A stretch of DNA of 64,000 nucleotides from Artemia franciscana (GCF_032884065.1 NC_088881.1:6783047-6847046), one strand, 5' to 3'; positions 51,140 through 62,109 are shown, numbered from the stretch's first letter. A program made the numbers and translations. The notes: generated from the letters alone by a model not told the origin.

Positions 51140-51649
51140 GTAGATTAATTGATCTGAATGGAGAGAATATTGAATATTTTTTGGATTTGAAAAATGAAAT
51201 TATTCAATAAAATGTATCTATAATAAATGTTGATCAATAAGAAACAATTATTTTATACGCGACAGTATGGTATCGTCAATTTTCAATTATTCAAAACGTC
51301 CATAAAAAAATATAGAAGATGAGTCTTGTTCCATGTATAAACACTGATTAAACCTCGACTGAAATTATTTGAAAACAGAGCGATTGAATATGGAATAGAT
51401 CAAATAGAATCAAAGAGAGTCAAAAGATGTGAAACCCTAAAAAATATAGTTGCAAATAATAAGAAATATTTCAATAAATATCTTGATCAACAAAAGAAAG
51501 ACTTAGTGGATGCAATGATTTTAGGAAAGGGACTTCAACCACATCCCTGGTGATTCTCTTGTTGACACCTTAAATGATAGTTAAAGATCCGCCTCTACTA
51601 ACTTTGTTTAACAATTTCTTCTATATATATTGATGTATTTATTGATGAT
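51140..51649 (+). other. Decayed coding sequence between ORF A and the capsid-like region
   Basis: Short open fragments in shifting frames, codon-like in composition and ending just before 51690. Probably a ruined gene of the same inserted element; no motif recognised. Confidence 0.35.
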
Positions 51650-52868
51650 TCTACAACCAAATGTGTATATTCAAAAATTAAAGAAGACATATGAATGTAT
51701 CTCAACAATTAAATTATAATTTCGTTTTAAAAGATGTGGAATCTTGGACTCTTCTTTGTGATAGTTACCTTTATGGAAAAGTGAAAATTACACTATTTGA
51801 TGGAAGAAATATGCAAAATAATGATGGAGCTACTCTCACAAATAATGCATTTAATTTTTCAGAAATGGTGAATCAATGGAAAATGTATTGAAAGTATTGA
51901 TCATGTAGGTAAAACGAATACTTCTAAAAATTTATTAGAACTGTCAGATGACTATTGTCGAAGTGCATGTACTTATATGTTGTGTTATGAATATAAGACC
52001 CAATCCATTGATTACTTTAAAGCAGAAAATGAGTTTGAAAGCACTTTTATATCTGTTACAGAAGGTGGTGGTGGAACCATTACAACAAAACGAAATAACA
52101 TTTTTAATAGTGGTTCAATTAAAAGATTGAATAAAGCCAAAGAAAGTCAATTGGTTTGCAGGTATTTACATTATCAAGATTATTTGGATTTTGTTAAGAT
52201 ATTAGTCGTGTTTTTAGAGGGATTACACATCAAATTTTATTAAAAAGAAAAAAAAATACAATATAATTATATAATCTGGAGTTGTTACCAGTATTACATC
52301 ACAGTTTACCCATAGTGACTCAATTTGAAGCCGTATTAACGAAGACGGTGGAACAATTGAAAGCTGGATTACGAAGGGCAAGTTATTTGAATTAAGATTG
52401 GAAGCGTGCAATACTTATAAAAGTGATAATAAAACCAATAAAGAGTTAACATAGAGGGTAGTCACTGAAGGCTATAATACAACTAAAATTGTTGTTGTGT
52501 TACAGAAATTTGAAAAAGATAACACTTCTAGGCAAAACAATATGGTATTCAACCTGATTTCAGTGAGGCTAATGAAGATTATTCTAAAGCTTATCAACAA
52601 TTTTTGCAGTTGGGATATAAACACAAAAAATGTGGATTGTGGAAAAATATTAAGTTACAATGATTTTAAAACAGTATGTCTTTTATTTGGTTTTATTGTT
52701 TCAACGCAAAAACCAAATATTTATCGAATTGGATCAACTGCTGATACACAAATTAAGCTTTTATTAGATCAATTACCTGCTAATACATATTATATTTACT
52801 GCGTTATATTTCAGGAAGGAAAAGTAATTACGGAAGTCATTGATCGCAAATTATGTTTTAATGTATAA
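51650..52868 (+). pseudogene. Capsid-like protein of a virus-like element, broken
   Basis: Three open fragments (51691-51891, 51977-52243 and 52497-52868) lie in order on the plus strand, separated by frame changes and stops. The first has a beta-rich WTLLCDSYLYGKVKITLFDG stretch followed by TLTNNAFNF. The second has FNSGSIKRLN and later a GLHIKF block. The third has ILSYNDFKTVCLLFGF, then LPANTYYIYCVIFQ near the end. The order and spacing match what I recall of a capsid-like protein family found in virus-like elements of arthropods and cnidarians. Identification is by recollection only. The gene is clearly dead in this copy. Confidence 0.45.
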
Positions 52869-52912
52869 ATTATATCCAATTTGGAATTTTTAGTAAAATA
52901 ATTTTTAAATAA

Positions 52913-53149
52913 ATGGATAAACCTTTAAGCGAAATGAAAATGATAAACAAATATAGTCGAACCATTAGGAAAGAAGATTTAAATATGGGAATGGAATACA
53001 CGATTACAGGAATGAAATATGTAAAAACTAAATGTGGAAATAAACTCGATATTACTATTCATTATGAAAGAAAATGGTCGATCTGTTTGCCCTTAAGCGT
53101 TTTGATTCCAAAGCAGCTGATCTTGAAAAAAATTGAAAAAAAGACATAA
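52913..53149 (+). CDS. Virus-like element ORF C (small, unknown)
   Basis: ATG-initiated, 78 codons, 44 bp after the capsid-like region and in the same orientation. A central segment GMEYTITGMKYVKTKCGNKL followed by short beta strands resembles small proteins that accompany the capsid-like family in such elements; their function is unknown to me. The frame is open throughout. Confidence 0.35.
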   Translation: MDKPLSEMKMINKYSRTIRKEDLNMGMEYTITGMKYVKTKCGNKLDITIHYERKWSICLPLSVLIPKQLILKKIEKKT

Positions 53150-53770
53150 AGGTATGATTTTAAAGGCTATTGAAAGTAAAAATTAAGACAAAATAAATTA
53201 TTTAATTATTGGTATCCGAACTATCCACTAAATATTAATCTACTTCATTTTATCGGTAGTATAGGGCAATGAAATATGTATAAACCCTTATTTCACAAGA
53301 CCTGTTTTGACCTTAAATATCAGGATGGGAAATCATAAAGACGTCGGAAAATTTAATTTAAAACGATGTGAATTCAATTGGAAAGGGGGTAAACTGATGG
53401 TGGGATCTAGAACCCGCATTCGCTTTGTGAAAAGTATAAAAATAAGACCAAATTTGATTTCCAAGGACGTGTTTTTACCTTTAATGTAGGGATGAAAAAT
53501 GTTCAAAATGTGTAATAACTGATATTAAAATGATGTAAAATGGACTGATAATGATGTAAATTGAATAGATGAGTTAGGCGGTCTTGAAACTCTATTTTCT
53601 ATACTACTAATATCAAAATGTTTTAAATATTTATTATAATTTCAGGAGCCTTAATTTTGTGCTTTTTTTCGAATCAACTCTAATTTATATGAGGCGTTGC
53701 AAGGTAATGGCCCATCATAAGGTAATAGCAATGGAAATTTTTAAAAACAAATCATCCTTTTTTTTTCCAG
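53150..53770 (+). other. End of asteroid intron
   Basis: One further short frame (53307-53489) could belong to the inserted element, but no motif is seen. The intron ends with a T-rich tract and TTTTTTTTTCCAG at 53758-53770, a good 3' splice site. Confidence 0.5.
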
Positions 53771-55051
53771 ATATTATCAACAGTTCCTCAAGACAAAAAG
53801 GAAAAAGTCAAAAAGATTATAGACTATTCTTTAGGGATAGATCTCAGGATTCAAAATGGGGAAGCCCCAACCCTTGTTACAAAAATACTGAAGAAAGAAG
53901 AACAGGATACTCCAATTATTTCGAAGAATGGGAAAGCTCTTCCTCAGTGGTTCTCTACAGCATATAGAAATTGTCATTTCCCCTCGTGGATCCTTCGTAT
54001 TGTCTGCGAAAATAAGTCTGGTCATGTTGCCCTGGTAGAGGAAGAAAGCAGGCCATATAGCCTGTTTAGTGCCATGGACATATTCAGAGCTATTTCAGCA
54101 GTTTTACTTAGTGTTGATTATCCTGAAATATCCTGGAAAGAAAGCAGTGACAATACAAAAGCTGTAGGGATCGAACTTGAGGTACGAGTTGGTAGAAATC
54201 TGAAACAACAGCGTGTTCTGTTTTATAACAGACAGCCAACAGACAGCCAACAAGTCCCTCAATTAAGGGACATCCCGTTATTATCTCCTCGTGTTCGACT
54301 TGATTTTTTTAAGGATGTCTTAAAGATTGATGAATTAAGCGACATAGTTGATTTATTTCCAAATAATCTCAAAATATTTATTTGCTCCGTAATTTTTTGG
54401 CTCAAAACCAAGGAAAACCAAGTTTCAAAACCAAGAAAGCACCAATTACAAAGTTTAGTGATAATGTCGTTGATGGATAAAATTCCTTGTAAAGTGCCAG
54501 AATCAGAAAGTTCAAGCAATGGCAGTATATGTCAACTTTGCAACAAAGTATGTACAAAGGACTGTCTTGTTGCAAAAAGAAAACTTCGAGAATTGTTTCA
54601 AGTTACGCAAGAATTTAAAGACAAATATACAAAAGACGAAGGCTATGACAAAGATACGGTGCACACGTTTGTTGAGTTTGAAGTTATATTTCTGTGTGCA
54701 ACCATTTTAAATCAGCTGCTTCAGTATCCGTATCCGGAAAGTAATATTATGACATTTTACAATGGACCATTTCTGTATTGGTCTGACAAGGTGTATAAGA
54801 ATCTAAAAAAGACTCAAAAAGGGGGCAAGTCAATATGGATGGAAAAAGTTGAAAAAGCAAGTTCTTTTCACTCCTTAGTGAAGGTTGTTGACACGATTAT
54901 TGAGCATAGCGAAATAGGGAAGAGTAATTCTAAAAAAAAATCTAAGAAGAAGGGTAATTCTAAAAAACAAGGGGCTTCAAACAGCGGTGCATCAAACAGA
55001 TTTGCTGCATCAAACAGATTTGCTTCACTTCTGCCTTTAGATTCAGACTAA
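53771..55051 (+). CDS. asteroid: Asteroid homologue, exon 2 (C-terminal part)
   Basis: Starts after CCAG at 53770 and continues exon 1 in phase 0 with no stop for 426 codons. It opens with ILSTVPQDKKEKVKKI. Family blocks: ALPQWFSTAYRNCHFPSWIL near 53935-53990; a middle region RVLFYNRQ and then LRDIPLLSPRVRLDFFK; and near the C-terminus ILNQLLQYPYPESN followed by YNGPFLYW, which I recognise from asteroid proteins. A CQLCNKVCTKDC cysteine cluster lies near 54530-54565. The tail is lysine-rich (KKKSKKKGNSKK) followed by a small ASNRFA repeat. The TAA stop falls at 55049-55051. One long intron and an intact frame support a working gene. Confidence 0.88.
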   Translation: MLSTVPQDKKEKVKKIIDYSLGIDLRIQNGEAPTLVTKILKKEEQDTPIISKNGKALPQWFSTAYRNCHFPSWILRIVCENKSGHVALVEEESRPYSLFSAMDIFRAISAVLLSVDYPEISWKESSDNTKAVGIELEVRVGRNLKQQRVLFYNRQPTDSQQVPQLRDIPLLSPRVRLDFFKDVLKIDELSDIVDLFPNNLKIFICSVIFWLKTKENQVSKPRKHQLQSLVIMSLMDKIPCKVPESESSSNGSICQLCNKVCTKDCLVAKRKLRELFQVTQEFKDKYTKDEGYDKDTVHTFVEFEVIFLCATILNQLLQYPYPESNIMTFYNGPFLYWSDKVYKNLKKTQKGGKSIWMEKVEKASSFHSLVKVVDTIIEHSEIGKSNSKKKSKKKGNSKKQGASNSGASNRFAASNRFASLLPLDSD

Positions 55052-55102
55052 TTTACACGCTTTTTATAATTTCCTTATGACAACTGAATCGTAAAATATC
55101 TT

Positions 55103-55348
55103 ATGCCACCGAAACCAAATTTCATTAGAAACACTGAAAAGAGCTTACCATGCGGTCATAGTGCTACAATGAAGTGCCATGTAAACCCTAATCTGTATAT
55201 TTGCAAGCAAATTGTTGATAAGATTATACCCGATTGTGGTCACGTGGGTAAAGTACGCTGTTCAGCCAAACCGGAAGGATGCTGTGAAAGGCCATGTGAT
55301 TTTCGCCTAGATTGTGGTCATTCGTGTCCCAAAACGTGTCATCCAAGC
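55103..55348 (+). CDS. NF-X1 zinc-finger exon of a ZNFX1-family gene
   Basis: 82 codons from ATG at 55103 to a donor AGC|GTAAGT at 55348, phase 0. Cysteine/histidine spacing is that of NF-X1 fingers: LPCGHSATMKCHVNP, then IPDCGHVGKVRC and LDCGHSCPKTCHPS. It splices in frame to 62742. In ZNFX1 proteins these fingers lie C-terminal to the helicase. An in-frame TGA at 55085 precedes the ATG, so either translation starts here or a splice acceptor lies inside the first codons (ATTAG near 55128 is a weak candidate). Only 51 bp separate it from the asteroid stop, which leaves no room for the expected helicase part. Confidence 0.72.
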
Positions 55349-55994
55349 GTAAGTCTGATACTTTATCCTAGTGTCTTTTTCTTATGAGCGGAACTAATGC
55401 AAATAGCTTAGGAATAGATCTTTTATGGGTCCATTGAATTGAAGGATAAAATGAGAATATAAAACAATTTTGGTTATTTCCAATTGCCGCGGTTATTGCC
55501 TCGTTGAGGTGAAAATTTGTAAGTACTGAATGGTTTCTTACGCTTACAGGTGATATTCACCAACTGAGGGTACAAGTAAATGTAAATACATGACGCAAAT
55601 GTAACTCCAGTTACAACGTCGAAAATACCAGCGCTGAGAGAACGCAGATTCCATTTCACTTGAAAATTTGGACAGTCGCTCCTCGCTAGGGAAAAATGTA
55701 GTATGTTGTTGCCTCTTCTTATCGCCCCCCAAAGCCGGGGGGCAATAAACTCGACACACCAACAAGTTTGAACCCAAAAGATGCAGAATGAATAGATTCA
55801 GCTGTTTTTAGATAAATGAAACTGAATTTGAATCTTTTCTAACACAGTCTGAATTTCGATTTCTTCACATCATTGTCTTAAAAAAAATCATCATTCAGCT
55901 AATTGCTTTGTTCTTGCCCGAGAATGTAAGGCCCTGTGTTAGTTTGTGGAGTAGTTGGTCTTAATTAGCGTTTAATCAAACAGTTTGTGGTAAC
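55349..55994 (+). other. Start of ZNFX1-like intron; no gene seen
   Basis: Intronic sequence with no recognised element. Confidence 0.45.
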
Positions 55995-57665
55995 GAATTG
56001 TTGTTTAGGAACGACCCGGCTCAATAGTAACCGAAACTCTAAAAAATTGAATTTTGATACCAATGGTTACATCAAAACAATTGTATTCTTATGCTGATTT
56101 TAAACATATAAGTTTCATCAAGTTTAGTCGTATCCATCAAAAGTTAAAAGCCTGAGAAAATTTGCCTTATTTTAGAAAATAGGGGGAAACATCCCCTAAA
56201 ATTCATAGAATCTTAACAAAAATCACACCATCAGATTCAACGTATCAGAGCACCCTACCGTCGAAGTTTCAAGCTCCCATCTACAAAGATGTGGAATTGT
56301 GTATTTTTTGCCAGAAGACAGATCACAGATGTGTCTTTACTTGTTTTTTTTTGTTTCCCAGGGGTGATAGGTATCGACCCAGTGGTCTTAGAAAGTCGCA
56401 AGAGGGCTCATTCTAACGAAAAATTTAAAGTTCTAGTGCCCTTTTTAAGTGACCAAAAATTGGAGGACACTAAGACCGCCTCCCATGCTCATTTTTTTCC
56501 CAAAGTCACCGGATCAAAATTTCGAGATAGCCATTTATTTTCAGCATTGTCGAAAAACCTAATAATTATGTCTTTCGGATGACTTAATCCAACACAGTCC
56601 CCGTGGGAGGGGCTGCAACTTGCAAACTTTGACCATTGTTTACGTATATTAGGGTTATTGGGAAGTGTACAGACGTTTTCAGGGGGACTTTTTCACGTTG
56701 AGTGGGTGAGTGGGTCAGGGGGAAGGGGGCTACTTGGGAGGATTTTTCCATGTAGGAATTTGTCATGAGGAAAAAGAATTGCCATGAAGGGGCCTCAGGA
56801 TTTTGTAGCATTATTTAGAAGAAAAAAACAATGATAATATAAATAAAAAAAACTTTTTTCACCTGGAAGTAAGGAGCAGCATTTAAAATCTAAAACGAAC
56901 AGATATTATTACATATATAGGGTTATTCTCCCTCCACAATACCTCGCTCTTTATGCTAAAGTATTTTTAGTAATTTCAACTATTTACTCTACGGCCTTTG
57001 TAATTCAGGGGTCTTTCTTAAAAAATTGGGACAAAATTCAAACTTTAGTGGAAATAGCGAGGTATTGACGAGGGGGTGAACCCCCTCATATATGTAACAA
57101 AAAATACAAATATAGAAGTTTGTTACGTAAGTTAATTCGTAAGTTACGTATATTTATTACTAATAAAAATGTTCGTAAAAAAAAGTTCTTGTTGCCTTTT
57201 TATCTAACCGAAATTGGAGGGCAACTAGGCCTCCTCCCTCACCCTTTTATTTATCAAAATCGTCCGATCAAAACTACGAGAAAGCCAGTTAGCCAAAAAA
57301 AAAACTAATATGCAAATTTTGTTTTAATTATTCATATCCGGTGAGCCAAAATCAAAACATGTATTAATTAAAAAACATTCAGAAATTAAAAAAAAACAAG
57401 TTTTTTTTAACTTAAAGTAAGGAGCGACATTAAAACTTAAAACGAACAGAAGTTATTTCATATATGAAAGGAATTGTCCCCTCCTCAACCCTCACTCTTC
57501 ACGCTAAAGTTTCTTATTGTTTTAAAAAGTATAGTTGTGAGAAAGAGTCAAACTTTAGCGTAGAGAGCGGGACATTGAGGAGGGGACTACCCCCTTTCAT
57601 AAACGGAATAATTTTTGTTCGTTTTAATGTCGCTCCTTACATGCAGTTAAAAAAAACTTGTTTTT
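55995..57665 (+). mobile_element. Composite repetitive element, copy 1 (~1.7 kb)
   Basis: Begins with GGA(A/G)CGACCCGGCTCAATAGTAACC near 56007; the same start recurs at 63441. After a G-rich middle it contains a partial hairpin (56851-57092), a 300-bp linker and a complete hairpin (57395-57662). The last ~815 bp are colinear with 58460-58696 plus 60732-61316. No protein-coding content. The partial hairpin lacks its outer right arm, as in copy 2, so this is a subfamily trait. Confidence 0.65.
57395..57662. mobile_element. Hairpin element, 268 bp
   Basis: Inverted arms AACAAGTTTTTTTTAACT...AAGTAAGGAGCGACATTAAAAC and the reverse complement at the right end. The centre is CGCTAAAGTTT paired with AAACTTTAGCG. 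It can fold end to end. Confidence 0.85.
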
Positions 57666-58459
57666 TTTATTTAATGGACAAGAGGGAATGAAACTTATAT
57701 ATGTAATTTTTACTTACCGGTATTTTAAATTCAGCCACCTTTTGTTGATAATTTTCTTCCTCATATCTCAAATGTCTTATTGACTTCAGTTGACAAGTAA
57801 ACAGCTTTAATCAGAGACACAATGCCTTGGAGGCGTAATGCCTAAAATTGGATAAGAATCCCGCCTTTTTTTCTATTGGCTGATGAACAACGCTATTAAG
57901 CCAGAAACAGGGGTAAAATAAGTAAAAAGTAAGCACATTTTGAAATTGTATTTTTCTGATTTTGCTTTCAAACTATTTATGATAGACATCAGAAATTTTC
58001 TGTAATGGTTGTAGATTATAAAATCTACATATGATCCAAAATTCTACCCTCTGGAGCCAACTTCATACCTTCTAGCAAGAAAAATGTTGAAAATTAAAAA
58101 TAATTTTTTGCACCGTTAAAAATAAAAATATAACAATTCTGCAACCAACATTTTTTTTTAATACTGGCAGGATGAACTAAAAAAAAAAATCTACTGTCAT
58201 TTCCCATCCACTAAATTTTTATTCACCAAACTAAAATAACTTGATTTCTTTTTTTTGCACAATAGGTAAAGCATATACAGAAAAAGTGAAACCAACATTT
58301 TTTTCCTTTTTAACTCGAGAGTCATCAAAAAAAAAATCAGTTCAAAATCACCTAAATCGCAGAAGTTATTCATGATTTTCTATCATAGGAGAAATAGCAT
58401 TGGACACAAATTAAGACCATTAGCCTTAAAAAAACAACAATGAAAAAATAAATATGAAA
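57666..58459 (+). other. Intron sequence; nothing identified
   Basis: AT-rich, no repeat or coding match recognised. Confidence 0.4.
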
Positions 58460-58696
58460 TGTTTTTTCAACTGGAAGTAAGGAGCAGTATTAAAACTTAA
58501 AACGAACAGAAATTATTGCGCATATGAGGGGCTCACCTCCTCCTATTACCTCGCTCTTTACGCTAAAGTATTTTTAGTGATTTCAACTATTTATTCTACG
58601 GCTTTTGTGATTCAGGGGTCATTCTTTATGGATTGGGACAAAATTTAATCTTTAGTGTAAAGAGCGAGGTACTGACGAGGGGATTAACCCCTCATA

Positions 58697-60731
58697 TCTA
58701 TCTATATATATAAAAATAAGTTGTCTGTCTGTGGATGGATGGATGGATCAGGTGACGTCACCTGAAAAAACTGGATTAGGTGACGTCAAAACTGAAAAAA
58801 CTAAAAAAAGGCAAAAACTACAAAAAAAACTAAAAACTAATAAAAAAAATAAAAAAGCTAAAAAACTAAAAAAAAACTATAAAGGTAAAAACCAATAAAA
58901 AACTAAAAAAAAAACTGAAAAAACTAAAAAAAGGCAAAAACTACAAAAAAAAACTAAAAACTAATAAAAAAAGTAAAAAAGCTAAAAAACTAAAAAAACT
59001 AAAAAAACTAAAAAAAGGTAAAAAACTAAAAAAAATAAAAAATAAAAAAAAACTAAAAAAAAGGAAAAAACTGAAAAATAAGCTAAAATAAAGGTAAAAA
59101 CCAATAAAAAACTAAAAAAAAAAGGAAAAAACTAATAAATGACGACACTCAAAGAGAAAGCGACCAGGACAAAAGGAATGTTCGATTAGCAATCAACAAA
59201 GCACCGGGACACAGGGAGTATAAATGACGACCAGGACATAAGTAAAAAAAAAAAAAACTATCTATATATATAAAAATAAGTTGTCTGTGGATCTGTGGAT
59301 CGTGGATCAGGTGACGTCACCTGAAAAAACTGGATCAGGTGACGTCAAAACTGAAAAAACTAAAAAAAGGCAAAAACTACAAAAAAAACTAAAAACTAAT
59401 AAAAAAAATAAAAAAGCTAAAAAACTAAAAATACTAAAAAAAGGCAAAAACTACAAAAAAAACTAAAAACTAATAAAAAAGCTAAAAAACTAAAAAAACT
59501 AAAAAAAAGGCAAAAACTACAAAAAAACTAAAAACTAATAAAAAAAATAAAAAAGCTAAAAAACTAAAAAAACTAAAAAAACTAAAAAAAGGTAAAAAAC
59601 TAAAAAAACTAAAAACTAAAAAAAACTAAAAAAGGTAAAAACTAAAAGAACTAAAAAAGAAAAAAATAAATGACGACACTCAAAGAGAAAGCGACCAGGA
59701 CAAAAGGAATGTTCGATTAGCAATCAACAAAGCACCGGGACACAGGGAGTATAAATGACGACCAGGACACAAGTAAAAAAAAAATTAACAAAACTAAAAA
59801 GAAGGTAAAAACTACAAAAAAACTAAAAAGAAAAAAAAACTAAAAACTAATAAAAAAACTAAAAAATCTAAAAATCTAAATAAACTAAAAAAGAAAAAAA
59901 AAGGAAAAAAATAAAGGAGAAAAACAAAACTAAAAAACGAATGTATATACAGACCGGTACACCGGGATACAAATGACGACCGGGACACAGGGAATATAAA
60001 TAACGACCGGGACACAGGGACACAACTACAACGGGGACACCGGGGGAAACAGGGGGATATAAATGACGACCGGGACAAAAAAACTAAAAAGAAAAAAAAA
60101 CTAAAAACTAATAAAAAAAACTAAAAAATCTAAAAATCTAAATAAGCTAAAAAAGAAAAAAAAGGAAAAAAATAAAGGAGAAAAACAAAACTAAAAAACG
60201 AATGTATATACAGACCGGGACACCGGGATACAAATGACGACCGGGACCCGGGACACAGGGAATATAAATGACGACCGGGACACAGGGACACAACTACAAC
60301 GGGGACACCGGGGGAAACAGGGGGATGTAAATGACGACCGGGACACCGGGACAGGGAATGGTCGATTAGCAATCACCATCAACAAAGCTCAAGGGCAATC
60401 ATTAGAATCATGAGGTATAGATCTGAATACAGATTGTTTTCCCATGGACTATTATATGTTGCATGTTCAAGAGTCGGTAAACCTGACAATCTATTTATAT
60501 GCAAAGACAATGGGACAGCAAAGAATGTTGTATATTCGCAAGTTTTACGTAGTTAAAACCATATATATATATCTATCTATATTCACAGGTGGGACATAGG
60601 GACACAACTACAATGGCGCGTAACTATTATGGCGCGTAACGACTTACGCGCGCGGGGGGGCTTGGGGGGGGCGCGAAGCGCCCCCACCAACTAGGTGTTG
60701 GGGTGGCGCGAAGCGCCACCCCAACAGCTAG
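58697..60731 (+). mobile_element. Non-autonomous Helitron with both ends defined, 2,035 bp
   Basis: 5' TC at 58697 (TCTATCTATATATATAAAAA), TGACGTCA at 58753 and 58781, then A-rich CTAAAAAA repeats. A second 5'-like start follows at 59259 (TCTATATATATAAAAATAAG) with its own TGACGTCA pair at 59312 and 59340. Next come GACCGGGACAC minisatellites, the helicase C-terminal relic (60365-60557), and the 3' end with hairpin 60700-60722, AACAG, and CTAG at 60728-60731. Flanks are CATA on the left and TATG on the right; the paralogue 57081-57100 reads CATATATG across the junction. This shows insertion between A and T without target duplication, as known for Helitrons. Confidence 0.93.
60700..60722 (+). 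terminator. Helitron 3' terminal hairpin
   Basis: GGGGTGGCGC-GAA-GCGCCACCCC: a perfect 10-bp stem and 3-nt loop, 5 nt before CTAG. Such hairpins act as replication terminators for Helitron transposition. Identical hairpins occur at 22034-22056 and 26585-26607 and, inverted, at 38717-38737 and (one mismatch) 26652-26674. Confidence 0.92.
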
Positions 60732-61045
60732 TATGTAATAAAAACATGAAATTACAAAAGTTCGTTACGTAAGCTAATTTATAAGTTACGTTTATCTTTT
60801 ACTAATAAAAACATTCGTAAAAAATTAAAAGTTCTAGTTTGCCTTTCCAAGTAACCAAAAAATCGCAGGGCAACTAGGCTTCCTCCAACGTTCCTTTTTT
60901 TCTCATAATCATTCGATCAAAACTATGAGAAAGCCATTTAGCCAAAAAAATAAGCTTGCAAATTTTGTGTTACTATTCCTCTGTGGAGAGCCAAAATCAA
61001 AACATGCATTGATTCAAAAACGTTCAGAAATTAAATAAAAAAAAA

Positions 61046-61316
61046 AACAAGTTTTTTTAGCTGAAAGTAAGGAGTGACATTAAAACTTCAAACGAACAAA
61101 AATTTCTTCGTATATGAAAAGGGCTGCTTCCTCATCAACGCCCCGCTCTTTACGCTAAAGTTTTTTACTGTTTTGAGAAGCAGAGTTGAGAGAAAGAGTC
61201 AAACTTTAGCGTAAAGAGCGGGGCGTTGATGAGGAAGCAGCCCCGTTCATATACGAAGTAATTTCTGTTTGTTTTAAGTTTTAATGTCGCTCCTTACTTT
61301 CACCTAAAAAAAAAGT
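61046..61316. mobile_element. Hairpin element, ~270 bp
   Basis: Arms AACAAGTTTTTTTAGCTGAAAGTAAGGAGTGACATT and TGTCGCTCCTTACTTTCACCTAAAAAAAAA pair. Inner arms GCCCCGCTCTTTACGCTAAAGTTT and AACTTTAGCGTAAAGAGCGGGGC are nearly perfect. Confidence 0.85.
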
Positions 61317-62109
61317 TTTTTTTTTATTTAATTAAAGTAAAATTTGCTGTTAATGCTCATTCAAGAATGATAGCTATTATTTAAATTTCCTGAATAGTAA
61401 ATTTTTATTGTAGGATCAAATTTATGAGAATTTTTATAAAGAGAAATACTTAACTGAAAAATAAATGACCGTGGATTGTTAGTTTAATATAGTGATTTGT
61501 TTTGGGCTTCATTTATATATTGATGGTTATTTGTGGAAGTTTTACGCTTGGAAGATTATTTGACTTTAATTCTGCTCATCTTTAGTCGAATGGAGCTCTT
61601 TACTTTTTTGAAAAACTTGTTTTGCGGAAAAAGTTTTTAAATTAATTTCTGTTCGATTTTAATTGACATATTCTTTTCGTGGGAAAAAATATACCGTATA
61701 TCCTTAAGATTTTTTTATAAGAATTCATGGCTTGCCTTGCTATTTGTATGTTGAAGAAACTTTTTCATGAATGTATAACCCTGACTCAAATTGCATTGTT
61801 TAATGTAATTTTTACTTCCTCAAGTTGACCTGAAAAAGAAAATTTAGTATTATTCGCAAAAATCCTATGGACACACTTACACCCTTGAAGTGTAAGTGTA
61901 AAAAAAACTTGGATACACTTATATTCTTTTGATTTATTTAAATTGTAATAGCAGAAGTAGTGATAGTAGTAATCCCGTAAGTTTCAACTTAATACCATAA
62001 GATAGTTAAGTTATAAAAAATTAATTTAAAACTTATATTTTTGTTTTAACTTTTATTTGTTTGAACTTTTTATTTTCTTTAATGAGAATTAAACTAAGGT
62101 TCATTTCAT
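61317..62109 (+). other. Intron sequence; nothing identified
   Basis: AT-rich without recognised features, apart from a small ACACTTACA...TGTAAGTGT inverted repeat near 61871-61897. Confidence 0.4.

Larger units (their letters stand above)
58460..61316 (+). mobile_element. Composite repetitive element, copy 2, split by a Helitron
   Basis: 58460-58696 and 60732-61316 together are colinear with 56851-57665. The Helitron 58697-60731 sits exactly between the two halves. The right half ends in a full hairpin (61046-61316). Confidence 0.85.

Noticed and set aside
59281-59466. Lysine-rich small protein
   Set aside because: It reads through the A-rich CTAAAAAA repeats of a Helitron.
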